Part shown: piece by piece, positions 13,011-26,260 of the stretch | Layout: each line of letters starts with the position of its first letter | Numbering within the stretch: position 1 is the first letter of the stretch | DNA from: Strigamia acuminata | Taxonomy: Eukaryota; Arthropoda; Chilopoda; Geophilomorpha; Linotaeniidae | Length of the DNA stretch: 64,000 nucleotides | Reading direction: 5' to 3' | Assembly: GCA_949358305.1 (NCBI GenBank) | Contig: OX442318.1 | Location: 7,240,501 to 7,304,500 of the forward strand | Made by a program: the position numbers and the translations under genes | The notes under the pieces: model-generated | The model's database searches: none | Seen by the model: the letters and a program-made list of their open reading frames with translations, nothing else | Told to the model about the DNA's origin: nothing

Positions 13011-14099
13011 CCAGGTGTACAGGCTGGCAGCGCCGTCTAGCATCAACATACGACAACTCATGAGACCACTACAATTGCTTTATCCGGTGAACTTCTACTC
13101 CAATTTTTCTTTTCTTACTCCATAATACAACTTTAAAATTTTTATTACAATCAAAGTCTCTTTAAATAAGTTAACCTAAGTAACCACTCAAACTTTTGTG
13201 ACAAGCGAAGGGTCAGGTTTACAAACACCACCAACATCCAAGCCAAAAGGTGACGAGTCTCTGCAAATTATTTTCTTCCTTTTAGACAGAAATTTCTGTC
13301 CCAACATGACTTTGAGATCAAAGCAATTTAAGAAATGCCACCAGTTATGCAAATTTGACACAACAACCACCACACACACGCTACAGCAAACAAACTTCCA
13401 ACCCAAAAGAAAAAAAAAACAGAAAAAACCAAACTAGCTATCCAAAATGACCTCATACCATCGGACATCAAACGACCTCCCCTTATCACTTTACCGCTCA
13501 TCAAACCGTGCACTGTAATTGCAAAAATTTAAGAGCCAATTACTAGCAATCGGACATCACCAGATGGAAACGAGTCCAACACCATGTCACCGAGTAGTAA
13601 TGACCAAAAGGACCGCACTAAAAGTGTATATCACACACATACACATATATAAAATATATAAAAAGTTCAAGCTGCAGCATAAATAGCAGTTTCCAGCACA
13701 ATTGCTTCCACTTCAACTATCAAGCCCAAACTCCATTTCCACCCCAGATCCTTTAGTACGTGCAGGTAACTCATCACACTGCAGACCTCGTTCGACTCCT
13801 CGTTAAGACCTTTCTTTTACGTGTTCCTCCATCTAGTACCCTTTTTTCTATCAGCAAGAGTTCAAACATGTGCAAAAGCCGCTTAATAGGTTTATCGCAT
13901 ATCTTTCACCTTGCTGTAGAACACAGCATCACAACATTTCGATTTTCTTCGCCCTCTCCTTTTCAGTAATGTCATGTGAAAAGTGAATTTTCCACTCTCT
14001 TTGTTGTCCTCCGATAGGTTTCCTTTGAGGTCTCTTCTGCACTACCGGCCGCATAAATAAAACAGATGGATGATGCTATTCCAAGCTTCAACTACATTT

Positions 14100-14480
14100 C
14101 TTTTCCTTCCGAGTATTTGTTCAACTCTAATTCTCTTTGACCAGGTATACGCCAATTCACCCAACTTTGCGCATTTGTTTAATGTAACATACGATGTCTG
14201 AACATCACGAACGAAACGTACTAGTGTGTTTTTACACTAAACTCCGATTAATACATCAGCGAAATAAATAGACAACTGTGCGAGTTGGAAGTGGACTAGA
14301 GAGTGTTTTATTTTAGGATCAGAATTAGGAAGTGCTGGCCAAGGGCAGCGTCCCATATACAAAAGAGCAATAAAAATGCAAGGTTACGCAAAAATACGAT
14401 ATTCTTGGTGTCTCAGCCGCGGCCACTATTCGACGATGGCTACAATTCGAGGACGACTCTTAATCGGCAAAATAGGGTAT
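14100..14480. repeat. Dispersed repeat, uninterrupted copy (empty site)
   Basis: Shares long runs with 24230-24381 plus 25250-25275, for example CAAAAATACGATATTCTTGG and TGTCTCAG..GCGGC. The sequence GACTCTTAATCGG here carries a single TTAA. In the other copy an 868-bp element sits exactly at that TTAA, so this copy serves as the empty-site reference. Confidence 0.75.
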
Positions 14481-14953
14481 ATTAAACATTTTTCTCAAGT
14501 GGCCTAGCAGAAAATCTATTTTGCAACCCCAGGAGGTGCGTGCACCACCGGTTAAGAAGCACTACTGTAGCACTACCCGCCCAGGTGTTTACTTGTAGGC
14601 AAGTAGTAAAGTAAACGCAGAAAAAAACACGTACCAGCTTGTGCCTACTTTCGCTAGCTTTGCTCCCGCACCAGCTTTGGTCACAAGATCAATAAGGGGA
14701 GTCAGAAAATGGAGGACGTGCCTAACTGCACTTAAAAGCTTAAACGTGAGAATGGCACTGCGCAGGCTCAGATCGTATTTACGAGCAGATGTTTTTGACA
14801 CATTCATTCGCGACGAATGCATCATGTTTGATAACCGCGCACGTATTTAAGCACGATTAACCCTTTCACTGTCGGGTAATTTTTGCATACACAGACTCTC
14901 AGTACAGTCGAACCTCGTTATAACTAGGGCCCGGATAAATGCATAAATACATA

Positions 14954-15140
14954 AACTCTATTCCAAAAAGTAATTGAAATACTCCCATTGGTTGGTTGGT
15001 GCTCTAGTTCAGTTGTGTATTGAATATGATGCTGTTTTCAGATTCCAGTAGACTTGTGCGAAGATTTTCAATGCATTTATACTGGTGTTATGAATCTCCC
15101 AACCAATGGGAGTATTTCAATTACTTTTTGGAATAGAGTT
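14954..15140. mobile_element. 187-bp palindromic MITE, TA target
   Basis: AACTCTATTCCAAAAAGTAA...and its complement form arms of about 40 bp between TA dinucleotides. The flanks (GGATAAATGCATA / GGAATTATTTTTATTCAATA) occur joined and uninterrupted at about 58475-58510, which is an empty-site copy and supports recent insertion. Confidence 0.85.
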
Positions 15141-16176
15141 TAGGAATTATTTTTATTCAATAAAAAGCAAAAATTGGCTATAAATAAAAATAAAACGGTG
15201 ATTTGTGTCTTTTTTTAGCATGCACGTATCAATTTTTGCCTTTTTTTTAAGACGAGGCAATGCGGTACACACCTTTAGTCGTTCAAACACCTTTTTGACC
15301 ACACACTAATAAATCTATATCAGATCTAGCACTTCTAATTAGTTCCCTATTTTTGTACCCCTCATCAAGTCATAAAAACACCATGCCAACCATTAAAGAA
15401 GAAAGAGAACAAAAACAAGACAGAAAAGAAAAAGAAGACAGAGAAAAAAGAAGAAAAAAGAGAAAAAAAGGACAGAAATTGCGAATGACAGCAGCAGGAG
15501 TTGCAAGAGCAAACTAGAAGCCTTGGTGTGTGTGGTGTCTAGTGTAATGGGGTCACCAATCACGTTGGCACAGGTTTCGACTGAATACCCACCACTTTTT
15601 CTTAGCTAAGTGAAGGTGGCTCAATGGTCACTCTGGGTCTCAACTTTTGGAGAAGAAGGGAAAGCGATGGAGTTGCAATTCCTCCGGGATTCAGATGAAG
15701 TGTGCATTCTGTGTGGATCTCGACACAAATCCTTTTGATTGCACACACGTTGACGATATAAGAAAGTGTAGATGTGAGAGAAAGCTGCAGCAAATTACAT
15801 CACTTTCTCCTTGCACATGGTAAAAGCTCATTTGACATTCTACTCACAAACTTCTTCAATACCCCCTTCTGTTTGTCTAGAATTACTTTTTTTCCCCTTT
15901 CCCACTCCTATCTGAACTTCAAAACTTCAGAATAGGAATTTTGAGAGGAAGAGAGCAGAAAAGAGGATTTTCTCTTAAAAAAAACACCAATCCTTTCAAA
16001 TGAGGCAGGATCAACAATCAATGTCAATAGAATCTGCAACAGAAACTAGAATAAGAAGTAAATAAACAACGAAAGAAATTTTTTTCTACCTTGCTTCTGC
16101 TAAGAGTCGCTTCTTTAAGCGGATTTAACAGAGAATCAAGAAGAACAAGACAAACAAAATTTTTCCTTATGTTATA
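15141..16176. other. Gene-free stretch
   Basis: Contains an A/G-rich segment (about 15400-15480) and a somewhat GC-richer segment at 15600-15800 that is open for 63 codons on the minus strand. That frame does not resemble the expected second exon of the oaf gene, and no other exon signal was found. Confidence 0.35.
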
Positions 16177-16440
16177 CCGTATTAACCCGCTTTAAGCCGC
16201 ACGCCGGCATGCCGGTAAAACCGATGTTTACTGGCATGCCGGTGTAGGTGAGTACGAATTTTTTTCAATCAGAATTGAGCAAAAATAAGAATAAAAGCAT
16301 TTTTAGATGTCCAAAATGTAGGAAATTGGCCTAAATTTCTATAAATTTTCCCAAATTTTAGTAATAATCTTCAGAATATCAAGAAAACTCAAATTTCAGG
16401 CCAAAATTCCAACATACTTATTCATCCGGGTTCGAGGAAA
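16177..16440. mobile_element. Truncated CCGTATTAACC-family element
   Basis: The left end CCGTATTAACCCGCTTTAAG after TA, the GGCATGCCGG palindromes and GTGAGTACGAATTTTTTTC match 10504-10919. The right inverted arm is missing, so the copy is 3' truncated. Confidence 0.7.
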
Positions 16441-16936
16441 TAAAAATAAGAATAAAAAGATTCAACTTGCAGTATTTCCAAACATCGTTGTAATACCAAT
16501 CCATTCCCAAATTCTAAATATCTGCAATAGTTTCAAAAATATTTGGAGAGAACATTATATTCTGTTTACAATTAAATAATAATATAAAATGTCAAGTGCA
16601 CAGAATTGTTAATCTTGTTATAGTCAAAATCGTTACACCTTTATTCTGCTATTCATCCTAAATTGAATCAAACTGATTATTTGGCTGAACTTAGAAGACA
16701 GGAAATAGCATTTTATTTATTTATATATCACAATGCAGAAATCGAATTTTCATTAATCCAATTTTCAATAATCGATTCTTACGTTACATGAACCCAGTTT
16801 CGCAGAAAACTGAAAATCCGAATTTTATTTTCCGTTAAAACATCACGTAAACACACACAGTGACAACAAAATATGCTACCGTAAAGCTTTAAATTGACGC
16901 CGGGTCTGAATAAGTGCCGGGAATCAGAAAAATCGC

Positions 16937-17147
16937 TAGCTGCATTCAAAAATTAAAATATTTTGTGTTTTACTTAAATTTTAAAACAAAAATGATGTCC
17001 TAATGATGTGACCAATGATGTCATAAATAAATAATACATGTTGCCAGTTTAATAAAATAGTTAAAATTCTCAAACGCAAATTTAAACTTAAAATACACTT
17101 AAACTAAAATTATTAAGACACAGTATTTTTATTATTGAATGCAGCTA
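16937..17147. mobile_element. GCTGCATTC-ended MITE, copy 1 (211 bp)
   Basis: TAGCTGCATTCAAAAATTAA at the left and TTGAATGCAGCTA at the right form terminal inverted repeats ending in TA. The interior (ATTTTGTGTTTTACTT, CACTTAAACTAAAATT) matches the 140-bp copy at 26691-26830. Confidence 0.8.
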
Positions 17148-19559
17148 CTGATTTTTTTAAAAATTAATCGCGTAACTCGAGAGCTAACTGTACTTATTAT
17201 ATTCTAGAAAATAACCTCACATAAACACTTGTGGTCTTCCAAAAAAAAAACAGAATTTTACTTAGTTAGAAAGTGGAAAGTGGCCCATGGGAAACATAGT
17301 ACGAGAACACTGGGCTTTACTTAATTTCCACATGGATTTCCAGCCTAATTTAGACATCCATCTTAAATTTTCCTCAAATCTATGACACATTTACGCCATA
17401 ATTTGCTATTTATGATGAAATTAAATTCTGATTAGCTCAAATTAGTCTTATTTCACACATCCGACAGCTCTGCAAATGTTTTGTTTTATTTATTCCCTTA
17501 AAATTGATTTTCACATGTATGAAGTCAAATAAATCATGGCAAGCAGCTCTGCATGATTTGTTTGTTTATATTTTTTTTTTTAAAAAAAAAAAAAGATTTA
17601 CTGAGTCATTTATTTATTTTTCTCCTCTCCAGAACAGAAATCCCAACATTTTAATGCTATTACGCACACTTGTATTCGGCAACACATTCTAGAATACCAA
17701 AAAATCGACATTATTGTTGGCAAAGCTGTTACCACAAGTTTGAAACATGGCACAGGATGTTAAGTGCATGCATTTTTACCACAATTTTTCCAAATTTACA
17801 TATTTATTGCTGATCTTTGATAATTGAATTCAAATCAATACTTTCATGCCAAAATAATAATTTAAAAAGAAAATTAATTCAGTTACGGCTTCCTCCCAGT
17901 TTACATTTCTTGCACAGCCTAAACTAAATTCTCATTAGCAATAAAAATAATTACAAGAAATCCTCTGCAACTTCAGCTTTTAATCTTTTTGGTGCTTTTA
18001 ATTAGACAAAGAAAAAAAATCAAAAATAAAGATTGAATTAAGAATTCCAATTATCATTGGCAATTTTTCCACACTCCTTCCCAGCACTCTATAAGCTTAA
18101 GGTATTACTAGTATCTCTTCGTGCAGAAGACAAATATATTGTTTTTGAAACAACATTTTAAAACAGCACATTTAAACTCCGTATTTCCAATGTAAATTTG
18201 GTATTCACTTGATCTCATTAGCTTAAATTTAAGGTTTTCTGGGTCTAAGTTCACTAAATGCTGCAGATTTAGTCTGCTTTCAATTGCAGAGCACAAACAC
18301 ACATTGCTTAGACAAATGAAATGAAATGAAATAAATAAATAAATAAATAAATAGTACTGCACAAAAACAAGTTATTTGGGTGTACCATATTTTGCAGGCG
18401 ATAAAGCCTAGTACTCATACGCTTTCAGAGTCTAAATATTTTTACAGTCTTAATTTTTCAACAGCACCATTTCAAGCGGAATGTTTTATCCTCTTATTAT
18501 TCAGAGTCTGATAAATTTGTGGTACTCATGGAATTGTCACCAGAAAGTTTCCGTACTCTTAAACTGTGTGAGTCATTGTTGCTTGTTTTGCAAATGGCTG
18601 GCAATGGCAATGAAGCTTTGTCTGACTTTTCTGACTTAAATAATTTGAAAATCAGTTTTGGTCTTTTTGCAATTAAAAAAGCATTTATTTTGTCTGAAAT
18701 GCAGGCAAAAATATAATTCTACTAACCTTCAACAAACAACGTGTTCAATTGTAGTAGTTGGGTGTCTGTTTGCAATCGGCTGTTACCAGTTGCAAATTTT
18801 AGATAAAAAACAAGGGAATTCTGGATAGACAAAATTTATTCAGAGTCTGAAACAATTAAATTTTTTCCTGCACCATCCGGGCCGGAAACAATTCATTTCC
18901 ACTTGCAAGGGTGATTCAGAGTCTAAACAATATTTTTTTGAGTATCACCCTTGGCAGGAAACTTAAGACTTTGATTCCTGTTACCATTCCAAGGACGAAA
19001 TCGTGTTACGAGTACTAGACTTTAGATATTAAACAAATGTAACAAACGAAAAACCGAAATTGTAATTGCTGACAAAAATGGCAGTTTTGAATTAGAGCCG
19101 CGACTCTAAATCGATAAAATACGGCATTACAAAAAATTCTTAAATTTCAATTTTAATTACTATTTCTTATGGTCCGCGAAATACATACACCCTCCTTTAA
19201 TTGTGAATCCCAGTTAAAGCATGAGAATTGCCCACCTGCTGAACTGTTGTGCACCATAAATAGAAGTTCAAAAGGTAAACATTCTTAATTGTCATTAACA
19301 TTCCATAATTTAGAATCCGAGTTCAAAAAACTCCGTAATGAATTTTGTCCAGAAATAAAAGAGAGATGTTTACTGTTGAAACATCTCGTCTTTATTTCTG
19401 CTTGACTGACTTATTTTTTTCAAGTCCAGAAAGTTGCTTAGCAGTGATTGCTTAGTAACATTTCAATGTTTCTATCTTTGGCAGTTTTCTAGTTTACGCC
19501 ACTGGATTAAAATTGTCCGATTTAAAAATTTTTAAACCAGATAATTTTAAGCTAAATGC
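17148..19559. other. Gene-free, AT-rich stretch
   Basis: Contains an (AAAT)n microsatellite near 18330-18355 and several TTCAGAGTCT words between 18420 and 18920. No gene is supported. Confidence 0.4.
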
Positions 19560-19862
19560 ATTGACACTATTACTACGTTTACACGCAATAACTATTTCGA
19601 GTGAGATGAAATATTTCGTGTGCACAACTGTCATGTAAACAGGGACGACAAGGATAATTCGAGTAGTGAATAACCCCTCGCAGAAGGTTGTTTAATTCGA
19701 GTGAACTCAAACTATTTTTATTTCGCATGCACGCATCACTTCCAGCACTTCCCCATTGGTCGAAAACCAAAAGTGATCACGAATTATTTTCTGCATGTAA
19801 ACACAACAATTTGATTTTTTCACCACTCGAAATATTCGGTGCATTTAAACACAGTAGCTGCA
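19560..19862. mobile_element. Inverted-repeat element related to 1-108
   Basis: The left side (ACGTTTACACGCAATAACTATTTCGAGTG) and right side (CACTCGAAATATTCGGTGCATTTAAAC) are imperfect complements. The right half is the sequence repeated at 1-108. Immediately after it a GCTGCATTCAAAAACTCTAA segment begins that resembles one arm of the palindrome at 56717-56836. Confidence 0.5.
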
Positions 19863-20271
19863 TTCAAAAACTCTAAAACGTATGCAAAACTCGTTTCGTG
19901 TTTGTACGTGACGTCATTCCCATTGAATAACATGGGAATTTTGCACTTAGTTTTTCAATAAATTTAATTTGATGCATGTAGACTTTGTCACCAATCTTAA
20001 CAAAGTATAAGAACCAAAACTAGACATAAATATTAGGATTAGGTTTTTTTGCTAAATGCACACGGGGCACAATTAGAAGATATACGGTATGCCTTTAAAC
20101 CTGGTTAAATTAGAGAAACCAAATTTCTCGGATGCAGCTGGCGATTGATAAATTATAAAGCAAATTAATCCAATTCTCCATTAACTTCTGACCTAACCTT
20201 CTAAAAATTCTAAAAGCATCCCCATTTTATTAAAGAAAAGTTAGACGACAAGTTAAAAATAAAACCGGATT

Positions 20272-20716
20272 CGCATTGCATTCGCATCACGCTTGGTGTG
20301 TCTCCCGCATTATGGCAACCGACAAGAATTTTTATTTTAATTACAAGCCAACTTGGTTCGGTTCGCCTCACTTAATGCACATAACGAGATCAATAAGGCG
20401 CACTCTACCCGCTTTTGTGTTTAATCACAACCTGACATGGCAACCCCGCACTCTGCACCTCAGCTTTACAAAGGCAACTCGAGAAGAGATTCTGCCAACA
20501 AAATGGCTGGAGTTAATAGCCACGACAAGAGCCAGCAACTTCTTGGTCGTAAGAGTACCAACAACCGAAAGAGGACCAACTGTCATGCCTCCCTCTCCAC
20601 CCACTTCCATTCCATACCTCTACAGGCGCTTTACGACTAAAAGAAGTGGCAGGAGCTGCGATAAGGCTAAAAGCAAATGGAATTCAACACACCCAATGTT
20701 ACTGCGGTTTTACTAA
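20272..20716. other. GC-richer block without a supported gene
   Basis: An open frame of about 134 codons on the plus strand (first ATG near 20312) and shorter overlapping frames on the other strand lie in a locally GC-richer block. I see no signal peptide, domain, repeat or splice signals, so I do not call it coding. Confidence 0.3.
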
Positions 20717-20977
20717 CTTTTCCCATTCTCAAGTGGGAAATTAAAGAAGACAATTGCCCCATGTAACACAAGTTAGAATTTTCTACGTAATCATATTCCA
20801 TAGCATCCCAGACATCGCTGTCCAAACCATATTTGCATTACGCTGAGTTCGGTGTGCAGTCTAGGGCCAAGAATATCCCAAAGAAAACCCTGTTCAGCAT
20901 TTTTTAGTAACTCAATATTGACGTTTACAATCAATTAATTTAAACTAATTTAATGGTGCTCTACATCTTAGTACCTA

Positions 20978-21643
20978 CAGTAGAACGTTGATTATCCGAA
21001 CGTCTGTCATGCGAATAACCGGTTAACCGAACAACGATAATCAACGTTTTATTGACTGTTTAGTTTATTTGTATCGATATTTTATTTTCACATACAATAC
21101 AGTAGGTGCATTCGAAAAGTCATTTGCACTAAACGACCAGTGCAACTGGTAGTGTAAATGTCAAGTTAAACAACCCAACTTTCGAGTTTAAAAATAAATT
21201 TAAGTGCAAATTTCAGTGTAAATTCAAGTGCAAATAAATTAACCCAAATAATAACCATAGTGATGATCATAATTGTTGTTGTTTACGCTAAATAAAACGA
21301 TAACTGCTACAAAATTGTTCTTACGATCGAAATCGTTGCGACCGATCTAACAAAAATCCAAGATGGCTGCCAGAAAGACCCGATTTGAACGAGAAAACTC
21401 GTTGAATGGAGATTTAAATGTGGCATGCAGGTCTTTTCCGTTTAACCAATTTGCACGATATTTACACAAATTAATTTGTGTAAATCTCGTGCAAAAACGA
21501 ATGTAAACACATTTACACTCGTTTTGATGAGTTTACGAATGCACCTAGTACAGCTAGTAAAACCTAATGACCAATTATGAGAACAAATCGGTTTTATAAA
21601 CACCCATGTCCCCTAATCCGTTCGGATAATCGACACTCTACTG
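20978..21643. mobile_element. pogo/Tigger-like MITE with nested insertion
   Basis: Ends CAGTAGAACGTTGATTATCC and CGGATAATCGACACTCTACTG lie between TA dinucleotides at 20976-20977 and 21644-21645. Such CAGTAGA...TTATCCGAAC ends are typical of pogo-group Tc1/mariner elements. There is no transposase. A second inverted-repeat element (21103-21547) is inserted inside. Related fragments occur at 28250-28380, 50668-50760 and 57303-57390. Confidence 0.8.
21103..21547. mobile_element. TAGGTGCATTC-ended element nested in pogo-like MITE
   Basis: TAGGTGCATTCGAAAAGTCA at the left and CGAATGCACCTA at the right are inverted. The interior has ATTTACAC/GTGTAAAT words in both orientations. It interrupts the pogo-like copy, so it is the younger insertion. 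Confidence 0.75.
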
Positions 21644-22987
21644 TAATTGAAAATTTTGCTTTATCGCTAAGTTTCAAAGTTGCAGCATCAATGACCTTGA
21701 AGATGACCTTCAAGGGCATATTCCCAGCAGTTGAACTGCTTGTTTAAACTCCAAATTTCAAATGTAAATTTTGTGTCATTTGATCTGGTCAGCTTAAACA
21801 AGAGTGGTCGTATTCGAAAAGTCAGTTCAAAATTGCAGCTAAACATGTTTTGCTGCTTAAATGCGCACACTCACTGCGACAAAGACTAAAATCAGCCGAC
21901 ATTTTCAAAAAATATAAACAAGTTTAAATGACTTTATGACTGCGCCTATTACATCGAAATGTATTGCAATTTATTTGTTGTTAGATAAAACCAGAGTATT
22001 TTTTCCAATCAATAGACTTTTGAAACGAAGCATTTTCTCTTGCCTCAACTCTGCCGTTAGTTTTTTTCCTTTCATTAATTTTAATAGCTTTTAGTCAGTT
22101 TTTATTCCACTTGATTAATTTTAAATCGTACAAATAATTAAAACTAGTCCTCCTCTTCAACCACCTATTCTCAAAACATCGATAATCAATAATAACATGT
22201 AAGAAGTTCACAATGATAGCGAGTCCTTGGAGCTGCAAGTGAATTACATCGGATCCCCGAATTGCTTTTTGTTTTTGAAATACAAATCTTTCCACATCTG
22301 TCAACAAAACTATTGGATTCCTATTTTTACTGTAGCACCACTTTAACATCCTACCCTTAACGAACAACTAAGCAGTGGATGCACGACTGTTCACTACTAT
22401 TGCCCTGGATATCAAGTGGCAAAGCAATATCTGAGAAGAGAGAGATTTGTGATTCAAGTCCAGCTCACTTCAGTTGTTAGCTTTCCTTATATTCCATTAT
22501 TGATGTTCCTTCACATGGCTGGCGAAGAGGAAACTTAAAATCATCAGGTTCGCTCAACGTTAAACCCATTGTAAAATGTCCGATTATTTGGATTCGTGCC
22601 ACTTGTCACAATCAAGTCTCATCATTACAGAGTAAGCGATTATTTGGAAATGTTTTCCCCAAAAACAAAAACATCCGAGATTGGTTTCTGCGATTGGGAA
22701 ATAAGGGATGGTGATGGTACAATTTCCATAAAATCGCTAAAAAAAACCAACCAATCAAACGTGCCCAATGGGAAGTCGGCCTAAAGTCCCATTGAGCACG
22801 TCTGCCGGCTGGAGATAAAGTCGCGATGAAAAAAATTCCAAATTTTGCGAGGATGTGACGCAAAATATTAATTGTATGAATAACAAATAAACGATGTTAC
22901 CGTAAATAGAGTTAAATGCGGATGTTCCAATTACAAAATCCACATTTCCACGCAATTTCTTTAATTTCTTTGATCAATTTAGACATT

Positions 22988-23498
22988 AGAGAGTTTGCGG
23001 ACATGCCTTTTTCCTTATAAATGGCCATCCTTATGGCCTTATGGCATCATAAGCATAAGGATGGACTGTAAGCATAAGGAAGATGGATTTTTATGAGAGC
23101 ACCTTATAAAATAAGGCAGCCAATCAGATGTCGTTTCCCTTATGATCTCAAAATGGCTGCCAACAATTATTTTTCCCCCTCACAACTTTGCTTGAACAAT
23201 CAGCTGGTAATAAACATTAGAATTGTTGAAATCTAGTAGCGGTTTGAACAATCATAGTGTGATAAACTGTATTATTGAAATTCTGTTGAAATACAATGCC
23301 CTACAAGAGTTTCAGTCTTACTCTATCCATGTTGTTTTGATCATGTGATCATGTGATCAAAATTACTAGTTTAAGAACATAGCATAAGGTTATAAGGAAA
23401 CTTGCCGCAACCAAGTTCGTAATCTCATAAAGGCTATAACACTATAAGATCATAAGAACCAATTTTTATAAGGAAAAAGACATGTCCGCAAACTCTAT
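22988..23498. mobile_element. AGAGTTTGCGGACATG inverted-repeat element
   Basis: AGAGAGTTTGCGGACATGCC at the left matches GGCATGTCC-type sequence reversed at the right (CATGTCCGCAAACTCT), followed inward by TTTTTCCTTATAA on each side. Noncoding. It resembles, but is not identical to, the element at 33740-34234 (TTTGCGGGATGCATTTTTCCC). Confidence 0.75.
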
Positions 23499-24381
23499 TA
23501 ATTTTGGTCAATTTGTTCAATTTAGATATGAATTTGGTCAATTGTAATCGAGACCAATAAATCTGTTTTTTTTTTATCCCAAACAACCATTACAGCCTTC
23601 AAATGAGTTGCTACTTATTGAGTCTACTAATGAGGCAGAAAAGCCGGTTGTAGCCAATTGCTCGGTCCACTTAAGAGCCTCTTTTATAAAAATCCCCTAA
23701 GAGTTTATCCAAGAAAATCCACTTTAATCATCTAATGACACTACTTGCTTTCTTTCCTAAGCTGTCCAAGCACACACTTCTGGAGTTTTTCTGATTTATT
23801 CATTCATTTTTTGTGCCTTCAACTGCACAATTCAATCAGCCAGTCATCCAAGGCTTTGCAGAATTTCTTAGTTTATATCTGGCTCAGATGATTATCTTTT
23901 TTTTTATTTTGCCCAACCCTTATTCTGTTCCTTTTTCATATTCAATTCGCCCATCAACACGCAGAAAAGCAGAAAATGAAAGAATCTTCTCAGCATTCAC
24001 CACCAGCACGCCATCTCATGTGCCATTACATGAATTTTTGTTTACATATTTCATAACTTTCTGTAATTGAATTTCAAATTCCCACCTCCCATACCAAAAA
24101 GATTCAACAATGCTGAAAAACAGTAGCTGCACTCAAAAGGGATTTCTTTTAAAGTGTTTCTGTTTCTACGGTTTTCTGGTTATCTTTTGAAGCAAAACTA
24201 CGTCTAGGTTACAATTTTTCATTCCTTACATTTGTTTAATGTAACAAACGAAGTCTGAACGTCACAAACAAAGCGTACGTTCATCGTTCGTGAGGTTAAA
24301 TACGGAAACATACGGTACTTTTGCAAAAATACGATATTCTTGGTGTCTCAGCAGCGGCTACTATTCGAGGGCGACTCTTAA

Positions 24382-25249
24382 CCTTCCCATAGCCATGGCT
24401 AATACTACACATGTGCAGCCATGGTCGGTCATTTCTGACTTCTTTTCAAAAACCCTTCTGCACATGTGCACAATCACATTTTTCCTGGTGCAATCGCATT
24501 TTTCCTGGTAAAAAGCTCATGTTTTAGGACTAATTTAAATACGCCACCTAGTGCAAACAGATGGCAAAGCAGTGTACGGCGCTCTCATTAAGGGTGTTTT
24601 ATGTTATAAATATTAAATTATCTTAATAATAATTGAAAAACTGTTTGTATTTAGACAATAGGTGCATTCAACTCTAAAATGGTTTTCAAAAACCGTTTTT
24701 CATCGTTTTCCGAAAACGATGAAAACGGTTTTCAACATTGAGCACAGATCCGGCAGCTTTCGATCGCGCAATTGCGGCCGAAAATTTGGCCACATTCGAC
24801 GCGCAAATGCGGCCGAAAAATGACCGCATTCGACGCGCAAATGCGCCCGAAAATTGGCCGCAATCGACGCGCAAATGCGGCCGAGAATTGGCCGCAATGC
24901 GCCCGAAAATTGGCCGATCTATTCGAATACAAAATGGCGGCCCGGGAAAACTATTTGAAAACCACGAAAACCACGATTTTCTGGTTTTCATGAAAACGGT
25001 TTTCAGGAAAACTGATTTCCGAAATGTGACGTCAAATGCGTCTACATCCGGTGTGGGAAAACGGCGAAAACGAGGAAAACGACGAAAACAGGGAAAACCA
25101 TTTAGAATTGAATGCACCTATTGTAAAATAAGAAAAAAAAGTTTTTGAGGAATAAAAGTTAACCTCATTAATTATTTTTCAGGAAAAAAAGAATTACAGC
25201 GATTTTTCCACTTCTGTAATTTTTTTGACCCACCATGGCTATGGGAAGG
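24382..25249. mobile_element. piggyBac-like MITE in a TTAA site (868 bp)
   Basis: CCTTCCCATAGCCATGG at the left and CCATGGCTATGGGAAGG at the right are perfect inverted repeats, flanked by TTAA on both sides (24378-24381, 25250-25253). TTAA duplication is the hallmark of piggyBac-type transposition. The related repeat at 14455 has the same flanks joined by one TTAA. No transposase is encoded, and another element (24656-25124) is nested within it. Confidence 0.88.
24656..25124. mobile_element. GC-rich TAGGTGCATTCAA element with 34-bp repeats
   Basis: Ends CAATAGGTGCATTCAA / TTGAATGCACCTATTG are inverted, followed inward by ACCGTTTT-rich arms. The centre (about 24774-24920) is a tandem array of about 4.5 units of 34 bp built on GCGGCCGAAAATTGGCCGCA and GACGCGCAAAT, unusually GC-rich for this window. 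Open frames across it are by-products of the repeat. It lies inside the TTAA element. Confidence 0.8.
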
Positions 25250-26260
25250 TTAATCGGTAAAATATGTTACATTCAAAAAATTGCTTCGAATGTTTTACGT
25301 GTTTATGTTTTTGTTTTGTGACGTTAAAAAACAGAAAAAAAAGTATAAACACAAAAACACTAACGCACAACTTTGTGAATGCAGCTTGCAATGATAGCCA
25401 GATATTAGTTCTGGTTGAAAATTCCTACTACAGACCAGCCTCTGGAGGAAATTATCATTTTCTCACTTCATGTTGCCCATTATACATACATGTCACCTTA
25501 TTTAGATGAAATGTGCCAACTGGATCGTTGGTGTCGCCTTTGCGTGCCCATTAGCAAGTAGAAGTCACCTTTCACTTTAACAATCTACTTTATTAAAATC
25601 TAGCATTTGGTGGAGCCAACTTGTCGTCAAAGTGACTAAACCATGTGTCATGATGATTGGCAGTTCAGAATAAATTCTTTTTTCCATTCTATTTTTTTTC
25701 ACTGCTTTCCTAAAGTGCTGCTAAAATCACTTTTCAGCGCCTATTCTGTTTGAAACGTTACTCAAAAGCATAATAAAGAGTGATGAAAAACGACAGATGA
25801 AGTTTTCGTGAAAGCCACTTCCTTGCCTCAGCTTTCACAAAAGATTGCATCACTTCCTGCTAAGTCGAAGTGACCAAAGCGGCCAAAGTGATCAAAAGTC
25901 ACCATTTCACCACTCCGGCCACTTTGGTCAATTTGTCACTCTCACTTAACAGCAAGTGACGTAATCTAAGTCGCTTTAAGACACTTTCAATGAAGCTTTT
26001 GCCAAAAACTGTCGGAAACAGCAACAACAACAACAGTGCCACACATGTGTGAATAAAATCCATAAATGCCCAAAGCATAGATTTCTTCATTTATTATTTA
26101 CGTCGCAGTCATCAACGCCCAAAGCCTCGTTTCCATATCCGCGAATTTCCTGCGAAGGCGACAGCAAAAAAGTACATTTTTTGCGAACTGGCAAAACTGT
26201 CGTAAAATGGAAATCCCCTGGCCAATAATGGTGATTTTAGCATCTGCAAAGCCCACGAGC

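Noticed and set aside
15602-15793. Possible second exon of oaf
   Set aside because: Translated sequence shows none of the conserved OAF blocks expected after the first exon (for example the KAL..GE region).
20276-20716. 146-codon plus-strand frame
   Set aside because: Apparent start is TTG; from the first ATG it has no signal peptide, domain, repeat or splice partner. Kept only as a GC-richer block.
24686-25148. 136-143-codon open frames on both strands
   Set aside because: They span the GC-rich 34-bp repeats and the ends of a nested inverted-repeat element; the 'protein' is repeat translation.
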